A stretch of DNA of 40,702 nucleotides from Bacteroidetes bacterium QS_3_64_15 (GCA_003022565.1 PXTN01000103.1:1-40702); one strand, 5' to 3'. Positions 17,890 to 27,916 are shown, counted from the stretch's first letter. Translations and numbers: made by a program. The notes: a model not told the origin generated them from the letters alone.

Positions 17890-18908
17890 GCGTCAACCGG
17901 CTCCGTGGATTTCGTGGCGCTGACCATGTCGAAGAGGGTGTATTTGAGCTGATCGATCCCGACGTCGGCCACGGCGCTGATCGGCAGAATTGGCACCTCG
18001 TCCGGAAACGCGTCGGCCACCACGTCGGGCAGGAGCTCGCGCTCGTCGGGGGCCAGGATGTCAATCTTCGACAGCGCGATGACCCGAGGCTGGTCCAGAA
18101 GATCGGCCTCATGCGCCTCCAGTTCGTGGAGGAGCTGTTCGTACTCGCCCCCCAGGTCCGACGACGTGATGGGAATGACGAAGAGCAGCACTGACGTGCG
18201 CTCGATGTGGCGGAGGAACTGCAGGCCGAGCCCCTTCCCCTCGTGCGCGTCCTCGATGATGCCGGGAATGTCCGCCATCACGAAGGTCTCGAACTCGCTT
18301 ACGTACACCATCCCGAGTTGGGGCGTGATCGTCGTGAACGGGTAGTCCGCCACCTCCGGCTCCGCGGCCGAGACGGCCGAGACGAGCGTACTCTTCCCGG
18401 CGTTCGGAAAGCCTACGAGCCCGACGTCGGCCATCAGCTTGAGCTCGAAGGTCAACTCGCGCTCTTCCCCCGCTTCCCCCGGCTCGGCGTGGCGGGGCGT
18501 CTGGTTCGTGCTCGACTTGAAGAAGGCATTTCCGCGTCCTCCCTCGCCCCCTTCGGCCACCACGATCCGCTGTCCCGACTCCACGACCTCCCCGACCATC
18601 TGGCCCGTGAGCTTGTCCTTCACCACTGTCCCCGGCGGCACGCGAATGACCTCGTCCTCCCCCGAGGCGCCCGTCTGCTTGCGGCGCCCCCCCGGCTCCC
18701 CGTCGCCCGCGAAGACGTGCGTGTTGTGGCTCAAGTCCATCAGCGTGTATAAATTTTCGTCGGCCTCCACGTAGACGGAGCCCCCATCGCCCCCGTCGCC
18801 GCCGGAGGGACCGCCCTTCGGTACAAACTTCTCCTTGCGCCACGCGACGATGCCCTTTCCCCCATCGCCACTGCTAACCTTGAGATCGACCTGGTCGAGA
18901 AACTTCAT
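17886..18908 (-). CDS. obg: Obg GTPase (ribosome assembly / CgtA)
   Basis: A 340-aa essential GTPase bound to the large ribosomal subunit. The N-terminal glycine-rich Obg fold (SSGDGGKGIVAWRKEKFVP, then GGDGGDGGSVY, about 1-158) precedes the G domain. G1 GFPNAGKST is at 166-174, G2 YPFTTITP and G3 DIPGIIEDA follow, and the G4-type motif ALSKID is present. The variable C-terminal OCT domain is absent, as in many Bacteroidota. ATG 18908 is the conserved MKFLDQV start; a longer frame from 19082 is not conserved. It is followed without gap by dprA. Confidence 0.96.
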   Translation of the reverse strand: MKFLDQVDLKVSSGDGGKGIVAWRKEKFVPKGGPSGGDGGDGGSVYVEADENLYTLMDLSHNTHVFAGDGEPGGRRKQTGASGEDEVIRVPPGTVVKDKLTGQMVGEVVESGQRIVVAEGGEGGRGNAFFKSSTNQTPRHAEPGEAGEERELTFELKLMADVGLVGFPNAGKSTLVSAVSAAEPEVADYPFTTITPQLGMVYVSEFETFVMADIPGIIEDAHEGKGLGLQFLRHIERTSVLLFVIPITSSDLGGEYEQLLHELEAHEADLLDQPRVIALSKIDILAPDERELLPDVVADAFPDEVPILPISAVADVGIDQLKYTLFDMVSATKSTEPVDA

Positions 18909-19036
18909 GCGCGCGCCAAATGCCTGCGAATTTCTCTGTTGTGTCAAACGGAGAAGCCAGCGGATATGCTGGGGGCGTGGACGTGCAGACTCTTCATCAG
19001 TGAGCCTTCGTGCCTCCACGAATCTCCCCAAATTCC

Positions 19037-19077
19037 CCACGCACACACGCCCATACGCCCAACCGCCCACTCGGGTT
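19037..19077. repeat. Octamer/heptamer repeat array between obg and rnhA
   Basis: The units CACGCCCA, TACGCCCA and ACCGCCCA run with an 8-nt period beside CACGCACA. They share the ACGCCC core with the array before the ABC permease. It lies in the 257-nt divergent promoter region of obg and rnhA. Confidence 0.6.
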
Positions 19078-19165
19078 TTCACGGGGCTTTTCGGCGCACG
19101 GCTGGACCTGCCCGCCCTGCCCGCATAGGTTTCGGTCCATCAGCACAGACCACTTCTCCCCTTCC

Positions 19166-19612
19166 ATGACCGACGTGACCATTTACACTGACGGCGCCTG
19201 CAGCGGCAACCCCGGTCCAGGCGGCTGGGCGGCCATCATCATCCCCGACGACAATCCTGATGCCTACGAGGAACTGACGGGCGGCGAGCCGCACACCACG
19301 AACAACCGCATGGAGCTCAGGGCCGCGCTGGAGGCGCTCCGGGCACTGGAGGCGCCCACCCAGGTGGCCCTCCACACCGACAGCGAGTATCTCTCCAAGG
19401 CGTTCAACGAAGGATGGCTCGAGAGCTGGCAGGACAACGATTGGCAGACCTCCTCGAACAGCGACGTGAAGAACCAGAGCCTCTGGAAGGCGCTGCTCGA
19501 CGAGGCGAAGCGTCACGACGTGGACTGGGTGTGGGTGAAGGGGCACGCCGACGACGAGCTCAACATTATGGCCGACGAGCTCGCCGTCACCGCGATGGAG
19601 CAGTTCAAGTGA
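19166..19612 (+). CDS. rnhA: Ribonuclease HI
   Basis: A 148-aa cytoplasmic nuclease that degrades RNA in RNA-DNA hybrids. The active site is complete: Asp9 in YTDGACSGNPGPGG, Glu50 in NNRMELRAA, Asp72 in LHTDSEYL and Asp137 in IMADELA, with the catalytic His127 in VKGHADDE. ATG 19166 gives MTDVTIYTDG. Earlier in-frame starts run through repeat sequence and are not conserved. It is transcribed divergently from obg. Confidence 0.95.
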   Translation: MTDVTIYTDGACSGNPGPGGWAAIIIPDDNPDAYEELTGGEPHTTNNRMELRAALEALRALEAPTQVALHTDSEYLSKAFNEGWLESWQDNDWQTSSNSDVKNQSLWKALLDEAKRHDVDWVWVKGHADDELNIMADELAVTAMEQFK

Positions 19613-19752
19613 GGTGGGGGCGCGGGAGTGGAGAGCGTGGGGGCGTGGGAGTGCAGAGCATGGGGGAAAGGGGAAACGCCGGTTCCCAACACTCACCGCA
19701 AAACACCGAACCCTTAACGCTCAATCCCCAACCCTCAACTCCCAACACGTAA
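19613..19752. repeat. Compound repeat: 23-bp direct repeat plus perfect heptamer array
   Basis: The first half has two imperfect copies of a 23-mer (gcgYgggagtgSagagcRtgg and two G). From 19688 to 19750 nine consecutive 7-mers follow in perfect register: AACACTC, ACCGCAA, AACACCG, AACCCTT, AACGCTC, AATCCCC, AACCCTC, AACTCCC, AACACGT. The array starts right after the rnhA stop and overlaps the last codons of the YigZ relic on the other strand. Confidence 0.8.
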
Positions 19753-20075
19753 CAGTTCGCCACGATCTGACAGCGCATTCGTAAACGCCTCGACGAACGC
19801 GTCCACCTCTGACCGACGCACGCCCACCGTGAGGGTCGTCACGTCCGTGTACTCACTGCGCTGTACCTCCGTGTCGAACTGCCGGAGCACCCGTCGTGCG
19901 GGCGAGGTGTCGTAGCGAAAGTCCTCTCCGTCCTGCCCCAGCCGGTACGCCGCGCAGTGGTGCGTGGCCGTCCGCTCGCGCTCGCGGATGGCGCCGACCC
20001 GTGCCTGCACTTCCGTCCGCGTTGAGACCGGCACGCCGACAAGCGGGATCGGCGCTCACGTTCGCAGCGGCGAGA
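19735..20075 (-). pseudogene. Decayed YigZ/IMPACT-family gene (internal deletion and frameshift)
   Basis: The open part (GTG 20034 to 19735, 99 codons) begins VSTRTEVQARVGAIRERE and ATHHCAAYRLG, matching the N-terminal UPF0029/IMPACT domain. It then jumps at FRYDTSPARRVLRQFD directly into sequence like the C-terminal DUF1949 domain (SEYTDVTTLTVGVRRSEVDAF). The central block with DDGEPSGTAG and RYFGG, nearly half of a normal protein of about 200 aa, is missing. Just upstream, in the next frame, ERERRSRL resembles the family's RSRF start, so a 1-nt frameshift lies near 20040. The C-terminus runs into a heptamer array. I infer a pseudogene; a shortened functional protein is the alternative. Confidence 0.55.
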
Positions 20076-20282
20076 TGTGGCTGGGAACTTCGTGCGTGCA
20101 ACTGATCGCCCAGCCAGAAACCCTTACAGAACGGTCCAGTCCGTACACTGCACTGAGGTAGGCCCAGTGACGCTTTGGTTCCCTAAGCGCAACGATGTTG
20201 CCACGCTGAGGGACGGGAGACACATTGCCCGCATGAAATCGTTTCAGAGGTCCTTTTACTCATTTCCTGCCGTGCACGCACA

Positions 20283-21698
20283 ATGACGCGGTTGACTGCG
20301 CTTCTTTTTACGGTTGCCCTTTTGCTCACTGGATGCGGGTCATCGGGGGAGGAGGACGGTCCCCAGCGGCGACGGGGCGGCTCCGACAACTCGACCCCAT
20401 CGGTGGAGGCGGTGCAGGCCCGCGACGGCACGCTTCCTCTGGAGGAGCGGATGAGCGGCACGGTACGGGCGCGCAACCAGGTGGCCATCTACCCGGAGCT
20501 GAGCGAGCCGGTCGTCGCCGTGGAGGCCCAGACGGGCGACTACGTAGAGGCGGGGGATGCGCTCGTCCGTCTTCGGCGCGAAACCCACGAGCAACAGGTT
20601 CGGCAGGCCAAGGCCTCCGTCCGCACCGCCAAGGCCGAGGCCAATGGGGCGAAGGCTCGCCTCCGTGAGCTCGAAGCGCAACTGAAACGGACCGAACGCC
20701 TCGCTGAGCAGGACTTCGAGAGCGAGCAGCAGCTCGAATCGCTCCGGGCGCAGGTGGAGCAGGCCAAGGCGAGCTACGAACAGGCGCAGGCGCAAGTAGA
20801 GCAGGCCGAAGCGACCCTTGAAGAACGTGAGACAGCGCTCCAGCAGACCGTCGTACGCGCCCCCATCAGTGGCTATGTGGGGCAGCGCAACGTGGAGGTG
20901 GGGCAGCGCGTCGATCCCAGCACCCGCCTGTACGTGATGGGCGATCTCGATGCGGTGAAGGTGCGCGTGGAGGTGACCGACCGGATGTTCGGGCGCATTC
21001 AGCCTGGGCAGACGGCTCGCATTCACGTGCCGCAGAAAGACACGGTGCTCACGGCCTCAGTCACCCGCATGTCCCCCTTCCTCAGCGACGAGTCGTACAG
21101 CGCCGAGGCCGAGATTGAGGTGCCCAACGAGGACCGCATCCTCAATCCCGGCATGTTTGTGGAGGTGGACGTGGCCTACGGCGAGAGCCAGCGGGCGACG
21201 ATCGTCCCGCTCAGCGCCCTCTACGAAGACCCGGCCACCGACACGCGGGGCGTGTTTGTCGCCCCCACGCTGGGGACAGAGATTCCGGTCGACGTGCCCG
21301 ACTCGTTCGACGAGGACGATCCCCCTCCGCTCACCCCTCCGACCCCGACGACGTTCCGCGAGGTGGAGATCTTGGCGGAGGGCCGGCAGACCGCCGGCGT
21401 CCGGGGCATCGAGCCGGGCGACTGGGTCGTCACCGTGGGCCAGAACCTGCTGGCCAACGACACCGGCGAGCGGGTCGACGCTCGCGTGCGCCCCCTCCCC
21501 TGGTCCCGCCTCCTGAGCCTGCAGCGCCTACAGGACACCGACCTTCTGAACCGTGTGCTTGAACGGCAGCAGCGCCTCGCGAAGCAGCGCTTCGGGGACG
21601 ACTCCGCGCCGGACGATACGTCCCAGTCCTCTACGACTCAGGAGGAGACCTCCCCGGACAGCACTGCGCCTTCGACGGCCGTGAACCAGCGTCCGTAG
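20283..21698 (+). CDS. RND efflux periplasmic adaptor (HlyD/MFP family) lipoprotein
   Basis: A 471-aa membrane-fusion protein of an RND tripartite pump. The signal peptide ends in the lipobox LLTGC (Cys18), so it is lipid-anchored. A split barrel-sandwich/lipoyl domain (VVAVEAQTGDYVEAGDAL and APISGYVGQRNVEVGQRV) flanks a long coiled-coil hairpin at about residues 95-195 rich in Glu/Gln/Ala. A beta-barrel follows, and the C-terminus is a Ser/Thr/Asp-rich tail. The RND pump gene begins 42 nt after the stop, so the two form an operon. No outer-membrane TolC-type gene is nearby. The substrate is unknown. Confidence 0.92.
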   Translation: MTRLTALLFTVALLLTGCGSSGEEDGPQRRRGGSDNSTPSVEAVQARDGTLPLEERMSGTVRARNQVAIYPELSEPVVAVEAQTGDYVEAGDALVRLRRETHEQQVRQAKASVRTAKAEANGAKARLRELEAQLKRTERLAEQDFESEQQLESLRAQVEQAKASYEQAQAQVEQAEATLEERETALQQTVVRAPISGYVGQRNVEVGQRVDPSTRLYVMGDLDAVKVRVEVTDRMFGRIQPGQTARIHVPQKDTVLTASVTRMSPFLSDESYSAEAEIEVPNEDRILNPGMFVEVDVAYGESQRATIVPLSALYEDPATDTRGVFVAPTLGTEIPVDVPDSFDEDDPPPLTPPTPTTFREVEILAEGRQTAGVRGIEPGDWVVTVGQNLLANDTGERVDARVRPLPWSRLLSLQRLQDTDLLNRVLERQQRLAKQRFGDDSAPDDTSQSSTTQEETSPDSTAPSTAVNQRP

Positions 21699-21740
21699 CC
21701 CCTCGCTCGTCGTTTCCCCATTGCTCGACCGCCCCTGCCC

Positions 21741-24700
21741 ATGTCGCTCTACGACCTTTCCATCCGACGCCCAGTCGCGACGGCAATGACGTTTCTGGCC
21801 GTCATCGTGATCGGCAGCGCCAGCTTTTACTACCTGCCGGTGGACCTGCTGCCGGAGATTGAGTATCCGCGCGTGACGGTCTACACCAACTACCCGAACG
21901 TGGGGCCGGAGGAGGTGGAAAGCATCATCACCGACCCGGTGGCGAACGCGGTCTCCAGCGTGCCCAACGTGGAGCGGATCACCTCCAGCTCCGAGGAAGG
22001 ATCGAGCCGGGTCAACCTCGAATTCGCGCAGGGCACCGACCTCAACGCAGCGGCCAATGACGTGCGCGCCGCCCTCGACCGCATCCGCGACAACCTGCCG
22101 GTCGAGGCCGAGCCGCCCGGCATCTGGAAGTTCGACCCCAACAGTCAGGAGATCGTCACCATCGCGGTGGAGTCGAGCCGCGACATGGAGTCGCTCACGC
22201 GGCTGCTGGAGCGAAACCTGGGGAAGCAATTTGAGCAAATTCCCGGTGTGGGGACCCTCAACATCCAGGGCGGCATCTACCGGCAGATCCGCGTCAACAT
22301 TAATCGGGACCGGCTGAAGACCTACGACCTGTCGGCCGCGCAGGTGCAGCAGGCCATCGCCCAGTCGAACGTGGCACTGCCGGGGGGCAACGTGAAGGAG
22401 GGGCTGAACGACCTGTACGTCCGCACGCAGGGGGAGTACGAGTCGCTCGATGAAATTCGCCGCACCGTCGTGACGACGGCGGAGCAGACCTCGATCCGCG
22501 TGCAGGACGTGGCCGAGGTCGTAAACGGCTACGAGGACCTCAGCCGCATTGCGGAGCTGAACGGAATCCCAGTCGTCCGCCTCGAAATTCAGAAGCAGAG
22601 CGGGGCCAATACGGTCACCGTTGCGGACAATATCCGCACCAAGGTCGAGCGCATCAACGAGACGCGCTCGGACGTGAAGCTCACGGTCGTGAGCGACCAG
22701 AGCGAGTTCATCCGGAAGTCGATCAACAATGTCCAGAACGCGGCCATCTGGGGCTCGCTCCTGGCCATCCTGGTGCTGTACCTCTTTCTCCGCAACGGGT
22801 CGACGACTTTCATCATCGCGCTGTCGATCCCCATCTCGATCATCGCGACGTTTGCCCTCCTCTTCTTCAACGACCTGACGCTGAACCAGATGACGTTCGG
22901 CGGGCTGGCGCTGGGGGTGGGCCTCATTGTCGACAATGCGATCGTGGTCTTAGAGAACATTATCCGACAACGGGAGGAGAACGGACGATCGCTCAAGGAG
23001 GCCGCCTCGATCGGCACGCGCGAGGTGGCAGGCGCCATCGTCGCCTCTACGCTTACCACGTCGGTCATCTTCCTCCCCCTCGTCTTCGCCCGCACCACGA
23101 CGGCGACCCTCTTCCAATCGCTGGCGCTAGTCGTGGTCTTTGCGCTGGTGTGCTCGCTGCTGGTGGCCCTCACGCTGGTGCCCATGATGGCGAGCCGCTT
23201 CCTGACGATCGACGCCGGGGAGCAGACGAGTGACCGGGACGCATCGAAGTCGTGGTTCCAGCGCGCCTTTGCCCGGCTGGAGAACCGCTACTCGCGACTC
23301 ATCGAAACGCTGCTCGGCCGCCGCTGGTGGGTCTTCGGCGCGACGGTGGTCCTGCTCGCCGGAGCCATCGCAATGTGGCCGTTGATATCGGTCGAACTGG
23401 CCCCTCAGACCGATGCCAGCGAAATTGACATCAACCTGGAGATGGCCCAGGGGACCAACATCGCCGTCGTCATGGAGTATCTCGACGAGCTGGAGCAGAA
23501 CGTGAAGCCCCTCCTTCCCGAGGAGGACATGGAAAACTTCGCCAAGCAGGTGCAGCCCTGGGGGGCGGAGGTCGAGATTCGCCTGAAGTCGGCCAGTGAG
23601 CGCTCCCTCAACACCTTTGCGCTGGCCGACCGCATCCGATCCGAAGTTCTTGGGTCTGTCCCGGGGGCTGACATCCGGGTGAGCGCCCAATCGGGGCTTT
23701 GGATCCTACGGCGTGTCTTCAGCACCGGTGGGGGCAACCAGGCCCTGCAGGTGGAGCTTCGCGGGTACGACCTGGAGCGGGCCCGCTCGATTGCCGAGCA
23801 GATCCGGGCCCGCCTTGAACGGGTCGAGGGCGTGGCCACGGCCCGCACCGGGCGGCGGGAAGGGCGGCCGGAGCAGAACATTCGGTTCCTCCGGGACAAG
23901 ATTTCCTCGTTGGGGCTGTCGACCCAGGAGGTGGCCGCGGCCGTCCAGACGAACGTGGGGGGGAGTCGCGCGGCCTCCTACCGCTCGGGCGGCGAGCAAT
24001 TTCCGATCACTGTCCGCCTGCGCCCCGAGGATCGGCTGTCGGTGGAGGACCTGGACAACGTGTCGGTCCAGACCCCCAACGGCGAATCGGTCCCCCTCTC
24101 CACCCTCGTCGACACCGATCGCGGCCGGGGCCCCACCGAGATCCAGCGCATCAACGGCCAGCGGGTGACCTACATTTCGGCCACCCTCAGTAGCGACGCG
24201 GTGCTCGGCGAAGTGGTGGACCGCGCTCGCAGCGAACTGGCCGACCTCAATCTGCCCGAAGGCTTCTCCGTCACGTTCGGCGGGGAGTATCGAGAGCAGC
24301 AGAAGGCGCAGACCGACTTCCTGATCGCCATCCTCATGGCGCTGGTGCTCATTTACATGGTCATGGCGGGCCAGTTTGAGCGCTTCCTCGACCCGCTCGT
24401 GGTCATGTTCAGCGTGCCGCTTGTGCTCATTGGCGTCCTCCCCACGCTCGTGCTTACCGGCACCACCGTCAATATCCAGAGCGTGATGGGGCTGGTGATG
24501 CTGATCGGGATTGTGGTGAACAACGCCATTGTGCTTGTCGACTACATCAACCTCATGCGGCGCGAGCACGGGATGGATCTCTTGCCGGCGGTGGCGAAGG
24601 CCGGTCGCCTGCGCCTGCGTCCAATTCTCATGACGACCCTCACCACCGTGCTCGGGCTCGTCCCCCTCGCTCTAGGCATCGGGGCCGGGGCGGAGATTCA

Positions 24701-24875
24701 GGCGGCCCTCGCCCGCGTCGTCATCGGCGGACTCCTGGCCTCGACGCTCGTCACGCTCGTGCTGATCCCGGCCGCCTACGTGAGCCTCGAACTCGCGGCC
24801 CGCTCCGTGCAGGCGACGCTGCCGGACTGGTCGTGGCTCCCCGACTCCACCCCCCTGCAGCCCCGACGGACCTGA
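21741..24875 (+). CDS. RND family efflux transporter permease (AcrB/HAE-like)
   Basis: A 1044-aa proton-driven inner-membrane pump with the standard two-fold repeat. TM1 follows [14 protein letters not shown], and a large periplasmic loop lies at about 35-330. TM2-6 follow with the proton-relay region [14 protein letters not shown], whose second Asp is Asn as in many HAE2-type pumps. A second loop is at about 550-850, and the second TM set has the matching [14 protein letters not shown]. The N-terminal motif [12 protein letters not shown] and GGLALGVG are family hallmarks. Its adaptor is directly upstream. It probably exports toxic or amphipathic compounds. Confidence 0.95.
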   Translation: MSLYDLSIRRPVATAMTFLAVIVIGSASFYYLPVDLLPEIEYPRVTVYTNYPNVGPEEVESIITDPVANAVSSVPNVERITSSSEEGSSRVNLEFAQGTDLNAAANDVRAALDRIRDNLPVEAEPPGIWKFDPNSQEIVTIAVESSRDMESLTRLLERNLGKQFEQIPGVGTLNIQGGIYRQIRVNINRDRLKTYDLSAAQVQQAIAQSNVALPGGNVKEGLNDLYVRTQGEYESLDEIRRTVVTTAEQTSIRVQDVAEVVNGYEDLSRIAELNGIPVVRLEIQKQSGANTVTVADNIRTKVERINETRSDVKLTVVSDQSEFIRKSINNVQNAAIWGSLLAILVLYLFLRNGSTTFIIALSIPISIIATFALLFFNDLTLNQMTFGGLALGVGLIVDNAIVVLENIIRQREENGRSLKEAASIGTREVAGAIVASTLTTSVIFLPLVFARTTTATLFQSLALVVVFALVCSLLVALTLVPMMASRFLTIDAGEQTSDRDASKSWFQRAFARLENRYSRLIETLLGRRWWVFGATVVLLAGAIAMWPLISVELAPQTDASEIDINLEMAQGTNIAVVMEYLDELEQNVKPLLPEEDMENFAKQVQPWGAEVEIRLKSASERSLNTFALADRIRSEVLGSVPGADIRVSAQSGLWILRRVFSTGGGNQALQVELRGYDLERARSIAEQIRARLERVEGVATARTGRREGRPEQNIRFLRDKISSLGLSTQEVAAAVQTNVGGSRAASYRSGGEQFPITVRLRPEDRLSVEDLDNVSVQTPNGESVPLSTLVDTDRGRGPTEIQRINGQRVTYISATLSSDAVLGEVVDRARSELADLNLPEGFSVTFGGEYREQQKAQTDFLIAILMALVLIYMVMAGQFERFLDPLVVMFSVPLVLIGVLPTLVLTGTTVNIQSVMGLVMLIGIVVNNAIVLVDYINLMRREHGMDLLPAVAKAGRLRLRPILMTTLTTVLGLVPLALGIGAGAEIQAALARVVIGGLLASTLVTLVLIPAAYVSLELAARSVQATLPDWSWLPDSTPLQPRRT

Positions 24876-25075
24876 GTGCCGGTGTCAGGGACGGTACGGA
24901 GACTCGGGTAGTCGTCTCAGTCGTGTAGAACGAAGCCCCGTGTCGACCGGCACGAACGATCTTGCGGATGTCCCTTTCTATCCAGGGCCGGTTCAGGATT
25001 GACCACTGTCGTGCTCGCTCCTGGGTTGGCCGCGCGTCTACACCGTTTTCCCATCCATGACGATCCTGTTTCCGC

Positions 25076-25750
25076 ATGCGCCTCATTCCTTCCGTCCCTC
25101 GCGCTCCCTTCGTCCACGTCCTCGCGTGCAGTCTTCTCATCGCCGGGCCTCTGACAGGATGTGCCCAGGATCAAGACAGTTCGGAGGCCCAGTCGCCCGA
25201 GATTCAAGACTCGGAGGTACAAACCCCTCCGTCCTCCTCCGCTCCTACGGTCGCGGACTCAAGTGTGGACGCAGACGTTCCCTACGTGGCCACGCCGCAG
25301 GAGACCGTGGAGGCAATGCTTGAGCTTGCCAACGTGTCGTCGGACGACACCGTGTACGACCTCGGGAGCGGCGATGGGCGCATCCCTATCGAGGCCGCGA
25401 ATCGGTACGGCGCTCGGGGCGTGGGCATCGAAATCAAACCGAGCCTTGTGGACCGGGCCCGGAAGAACGCCGAGCTCTCGGGCGTGAGCAACAAAGTCGA
25501 GTTCCGCCGGCAGGACATCTTCGAGGCCGACTTCCGCGAGGCCACGGTCGTTACCCTCTATCTTTTTCCGGAGGTCAACCTGAAACTGCGCCCGATGCTC
25601 TTCGAACAGCTGGAGCCGGGGGACCGCGTTGTCTCCCACAGCTTCGACATGAACGGCTGGGAGCCCGACTCCACGAGGCAAGTCAACGGGGACGTGCTTT
25701 ATCTCTGGACGATTCCGGAAGAGACCCCGGACTTCATCGAGACGAAATAG
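25076..25750 (+). CDS. Predicted lipoprotein with class I SAM methyltransferase domain
   Basis: 224 aa. Residues 1-29 form a signal peptide ending in the lipobox PLTGC (Cys29), followed by an acidic Ser-rich linker to about 65. The rest is a Rossmann methyltransferase: VYDLGSGDGRIPIEAA (motif I), GVGIEIK (acidic end of beta2), VEFRRQDIF and VVTLYLFPEVN (motif IV region). SAM is a cytoplasmic cofactor, so an exported enzyme is puzzling; similar proteins with signal sequences do occur in databases under general methyltransferase names. A translation start inside (no good Met before the domain) seems unlikely. The gene stands alone between the RND pump and tRNA-Ala. The function is unknown. Confidence 0.82.
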   Translation: MRLIPSVPRAPFVHVLACSLLIAGPLTGCAQDQDSSEAQSPEIQDSEVQTPPSSSAPTVADSSVDADVPYVATPQETVEAMLELANVSSDDTVYDLGSGDGRIPIEAANRYGARGVGIEIKPSLVDRARKNAELSGVSNKVEFRRQDIFEADFREATVVTLYLFPEVNLKLRPMLFEQLEPGDRVVSHSFDMNGWEPDSTRQVNGDVLYLWTIPEETPDFIETK

Positions 25751-25839
25751 CGACCCATTCCGCCGCCAACGACAAAAACCTCGCTCGTGCCCCGAAGGTT
25801 ATCGGGGCGGAGCGGGGTTCTGTGGCAAAAACCAATCTG

Positions 25840-25912
25840 TGGAGCCACTGGGATTCGAACCCAGGACCTCTGGAGTGCGATTCCAGCGCTCTACCAGCTG
25901 AGCTATGGCCCC
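25840..25912 (-). tRNA. tRNA-Ala (anticodon CGC)
   Basis: On the minus strand a full cloverleaf folds in 73 nt. The acceptor stem is GGGGCCA/TGGCTCC, the D-arm GCTC/GAGC, the anticodon stem CTGGA/TCCAG with loop ATCGCAC (anticodon CGC, reading GCG), and the T-arm CTGGG-TTCGAAT-CCCAG. The discriminator is A. The 3' CCA is not encoded. GCG is a frequent Ala codon in this GC-rich genome. Confidence 0.96.
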
Positions 25913-26162
25913 AGTCGGAAAACTCTACAGCGGACGGGCTGCCGTGTCTCAATATTTAACCATTCGAAGCAACGTCCCTGTTTGATGATCTGTTCCTGTG
26001 AGTCGGGCCGCCGGGGCAATCTATTCGGGCGGCTGTCGTGAGACTCCCTGCGAAGGACCGATCCGTGACGCACGTGTAAGAAGCTCGGCGAGGTAGGCAC
26101 GCCCCCTGTTCCCCCTCATAGAAGGCCCCTGCGTGCTATCTCGACGCCGTTCCTCCGACGCA

Positions 26163-26324
26163 ATGAGCCACAAGAATCTCCCCACCAAAACCTGTCCCGT
26201 CTGCAACCGCGAGTTCGAGTGGCGGAAGAAATGGGAAGATGACTGGGAGAATGTGAAGTACTGTAGCCAGCGGTGCCGCCGCAACAAGGACCGCGACCAC
26301 ATCCCTTGGGCAAAGGCGGAGTAA
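26163..26324 (+). CDS. DUF2256 zinc-finger-like small protein
   Basis: A 53-aa protein with CPVC near the N-terminus and CSQRC near the C-terminus, a likely four-Cys zinc site, and a central Trp-rich stretch ([16 protein letters not shown]). This is the DUF2256 pattern. DUF2256 genes are frequently next to photolyase/cryptochrome genes, and the DASH cryptochrome gene follows here by 98 nt. ATG 26163 is the family start ([16 protein letters not shown]); the 10 extra codons upstream are not conserved. The role is unknown. Confidence 0.85.
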   Translation: MSHKNLPTKTCPVCNREFEWRKKWEDDWENVKYCSQRCRRNKDRDHIPWAKAE

Positions 26325-26363
26325 CAGACGGAAAACGGGAACGGATGGATGTTTTTTCTCCAC

Positions 26364-26422
26364 TGTCCCTCCTTCCACACCTTCCAACCTTTTGACCTTC
26401 CCACCTTCAACCTTCCCACACA
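26364..26422 (+). repeat. Pyrimidine-rich heptamer-like array abutting the cryptochrome start
   Basis: Units such as CCTTCCA, ACCTTTTGA, CCTTCCC, ACCTTCA and ACCTTCC recur with a period near 7, up to the GTG at 26423. The layout is the same as in the array before the ABC permease, but the core is CCTTCCN. It probably lies in the 5' leader. Confidence 0.6.
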
Positions 26423-27874
26423 GTGCCGTCAACCGCCCTCGCCTGGATTCGCAACGACCTCCGCGTGCGCGACCACGCCCCGCTTCGCTACGCAGCCGAC
26501 CGCTTCGACCAGGTGGTGCCCGTCTACTGCTTCGACCCGCGCCATGTCGGCACCACCATGTTCGACCTGCCGAAGATGAGCGCCATCCGGGCCCGCTTCC
26601 TGTGTGAGAGTGTGGAGGACCTGCGCGCGTCTCTTCGCGACTTGGGAAGCGACCTCGTGGTGCGCCGGGGCCGCCCCGAAGCCGTGCTGCCCAAGCTGGT
26701 GCGCACGGCTGAGGCCGAGGAGGTGGTGATGTTCCAGGAGATCGGGACGGAGGAGCGCCAAGTCGAGGACGCCGTGAAGGACGCACTGAAAGGGACCGAC
26801 GCCACGCCCGGCTTCTTCTGGGGCAAGACGCTCTACCACATCGACGACATCCCGTTCGAGGGGCCGGACGACATTCCGGACGTATACACAAACTTTCGGA
26901 AGGGCGTGGAGAAAAAGAGTCAGGTCCGCCCTACCATCGACAAGCCAACCTCTCTCCCGCCGCTGCCCGAGGACCTCGAGCCCGGGACGGTCCCCACGCT
27001 CAATGATCTCGGCTTCGACGACGACGGCACCGTCGACGAGCGCGCCGTGCTGCCTTTTGAAGGCGGCGAGACCCGCGGCCTCGACCGGATCGACGAGTAC
27101 ATCTGGCGCGAGGACTGCCTCAAGAAGTACAAGGCCACACGCAACGGTCTCCTCGGCGCCAACTTTTCGTCGAAGTTCAGCCCCTGGCTCGCCCACGGCT
27201 GCATCACGCCGCGCCAGATCCATGAGGAGGTGGAGCGCTACGAGGATCAGCGGTTCGACAACAAGTCGACCTACTGGATGAAGTTCGAGCTCATCTGGCG
27301 CGACTTCTTCACCTACGTCGCCTGGAAGGCCGGCGCCCGCCTTTTCGCCCCCGGCGGCCTCATCGGCAACGACATCGACTGGACGTACCACGACGAGTCG
27401 TTCGAGCGCTGGGCCACCGGCACCACCGGCATCCCGTTCGTGGACGCCAACATGCGCGAGCTGAACCGGACCGGCTACATGTCGAACCGGGGCCGCCAAA
27501 ACGTGGCCAGCATGCTCTCGCAGAGCCTAAAGCTCGACTGGCGGATGGGCGCGGCCTACTTCGAGTCGCGGCTGGTGGACCACGACGTGGCCTCCAACTG
27601 GGGCAACTGGGCGTACAACTCGCGCGTGGGCAACGACCCGCGGGCCCGCTATTTCAACATCGTAAAGCAGGCCAAGCGCTACGACGGGGACGGCGAGTAC
27701 GTGCGCTACTGGCTGCCGGAGCTGGAGGGGGTGCCCACCGAGTTCGTCCACGAGCCGCACCGGATGAGCCCCGAGCAGCAGAAGCTCTACGACTGCGTCC
27801 TCGGCGCGGACTACCCGAAGCCCATCGTGAACCTCGACAAGACCTACGAGCGCATTCGAAACGAACGCGACTAG
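26423..27874 (+). CDS. DASH-type cryptochrome / single-stranded DNA photolyase
   Basis: A 483-aa flavoprotein of the photolyase/cryptochrome family. The N-terminal alpha/beta antenna domain (ALAWIRNDLRVRDH, VPVYCFDPRH, TMFDLPKMSAIRARFL) precedes the helical FAD domain (TRNGLLGANFSSKFSPWLA, FKFELIWRDFF-like WMKFELIWRDFF). The C-terminal signature YNSRVGNDPRARYFN, then QAKRYDGDGEYVRYWLPEL, is characteristic of the DASH subgroup, which repairs cyclobutane dimers in single-stranded DNA with blue light. The start is GTG 26423. It forms a pair with the DUF2256 gene. The enzyme fits a sunlit hypersaline habitat. Confidence 0.94.
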   Translation: MPSTALAWIRNDLRVRDHAPLRYAADRFDQVVPVYCFDPRHVGTTMFDLPKMSAIRARFLCESVEDLRASLRDLGSDLVVRRGRPEAVLPKLVRTAEAEEVVMFQEIGTEERQVEDAVKDALKGTDATPGFFWGKTLYHIDDIPFEGPDDIPDVYTNFRKGVEKKSQVRPTIDKPTSLPPLPEDLEPGTVPTLNDLGFDDDGTVDERAVLPFEGGETRGLDRIDEYIWREDCLKKYKATRNGLLGANFSSKFSPWLAHGCITPRQIHEEVERYEDQRFDNKSTYWMKFELIWRDFFTYVAWKAGARLFAPGGLIGNDIDWTYHDESFERWATGTTGIPFVDANMRELNRTGYMSNRGRQNVASMLSQSLKLDWRMGAAYFESRLVDHDVASNWGNWAYNSRVGNDPRARYFNIVKQAKRYDGDGEYVRYWLPELEGVPTEFVHEPHRMSPEQQKLYDCVLGADYPKPIVNLDKTYERIRNERD

Positions 27875-27916
27875 GTAGCACTTCGCGGGGGATCCGCCGG
27901 AGGCGGAAGCAGCCCA

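Noticed and set aside
16450-17952. 500-codon plus-strand frame opposite dprA and the EEP gene
   Set aside because: It covers two conserved minus-strand genes and has biased Arg/Gly/Val/His-rich composition without motifs.
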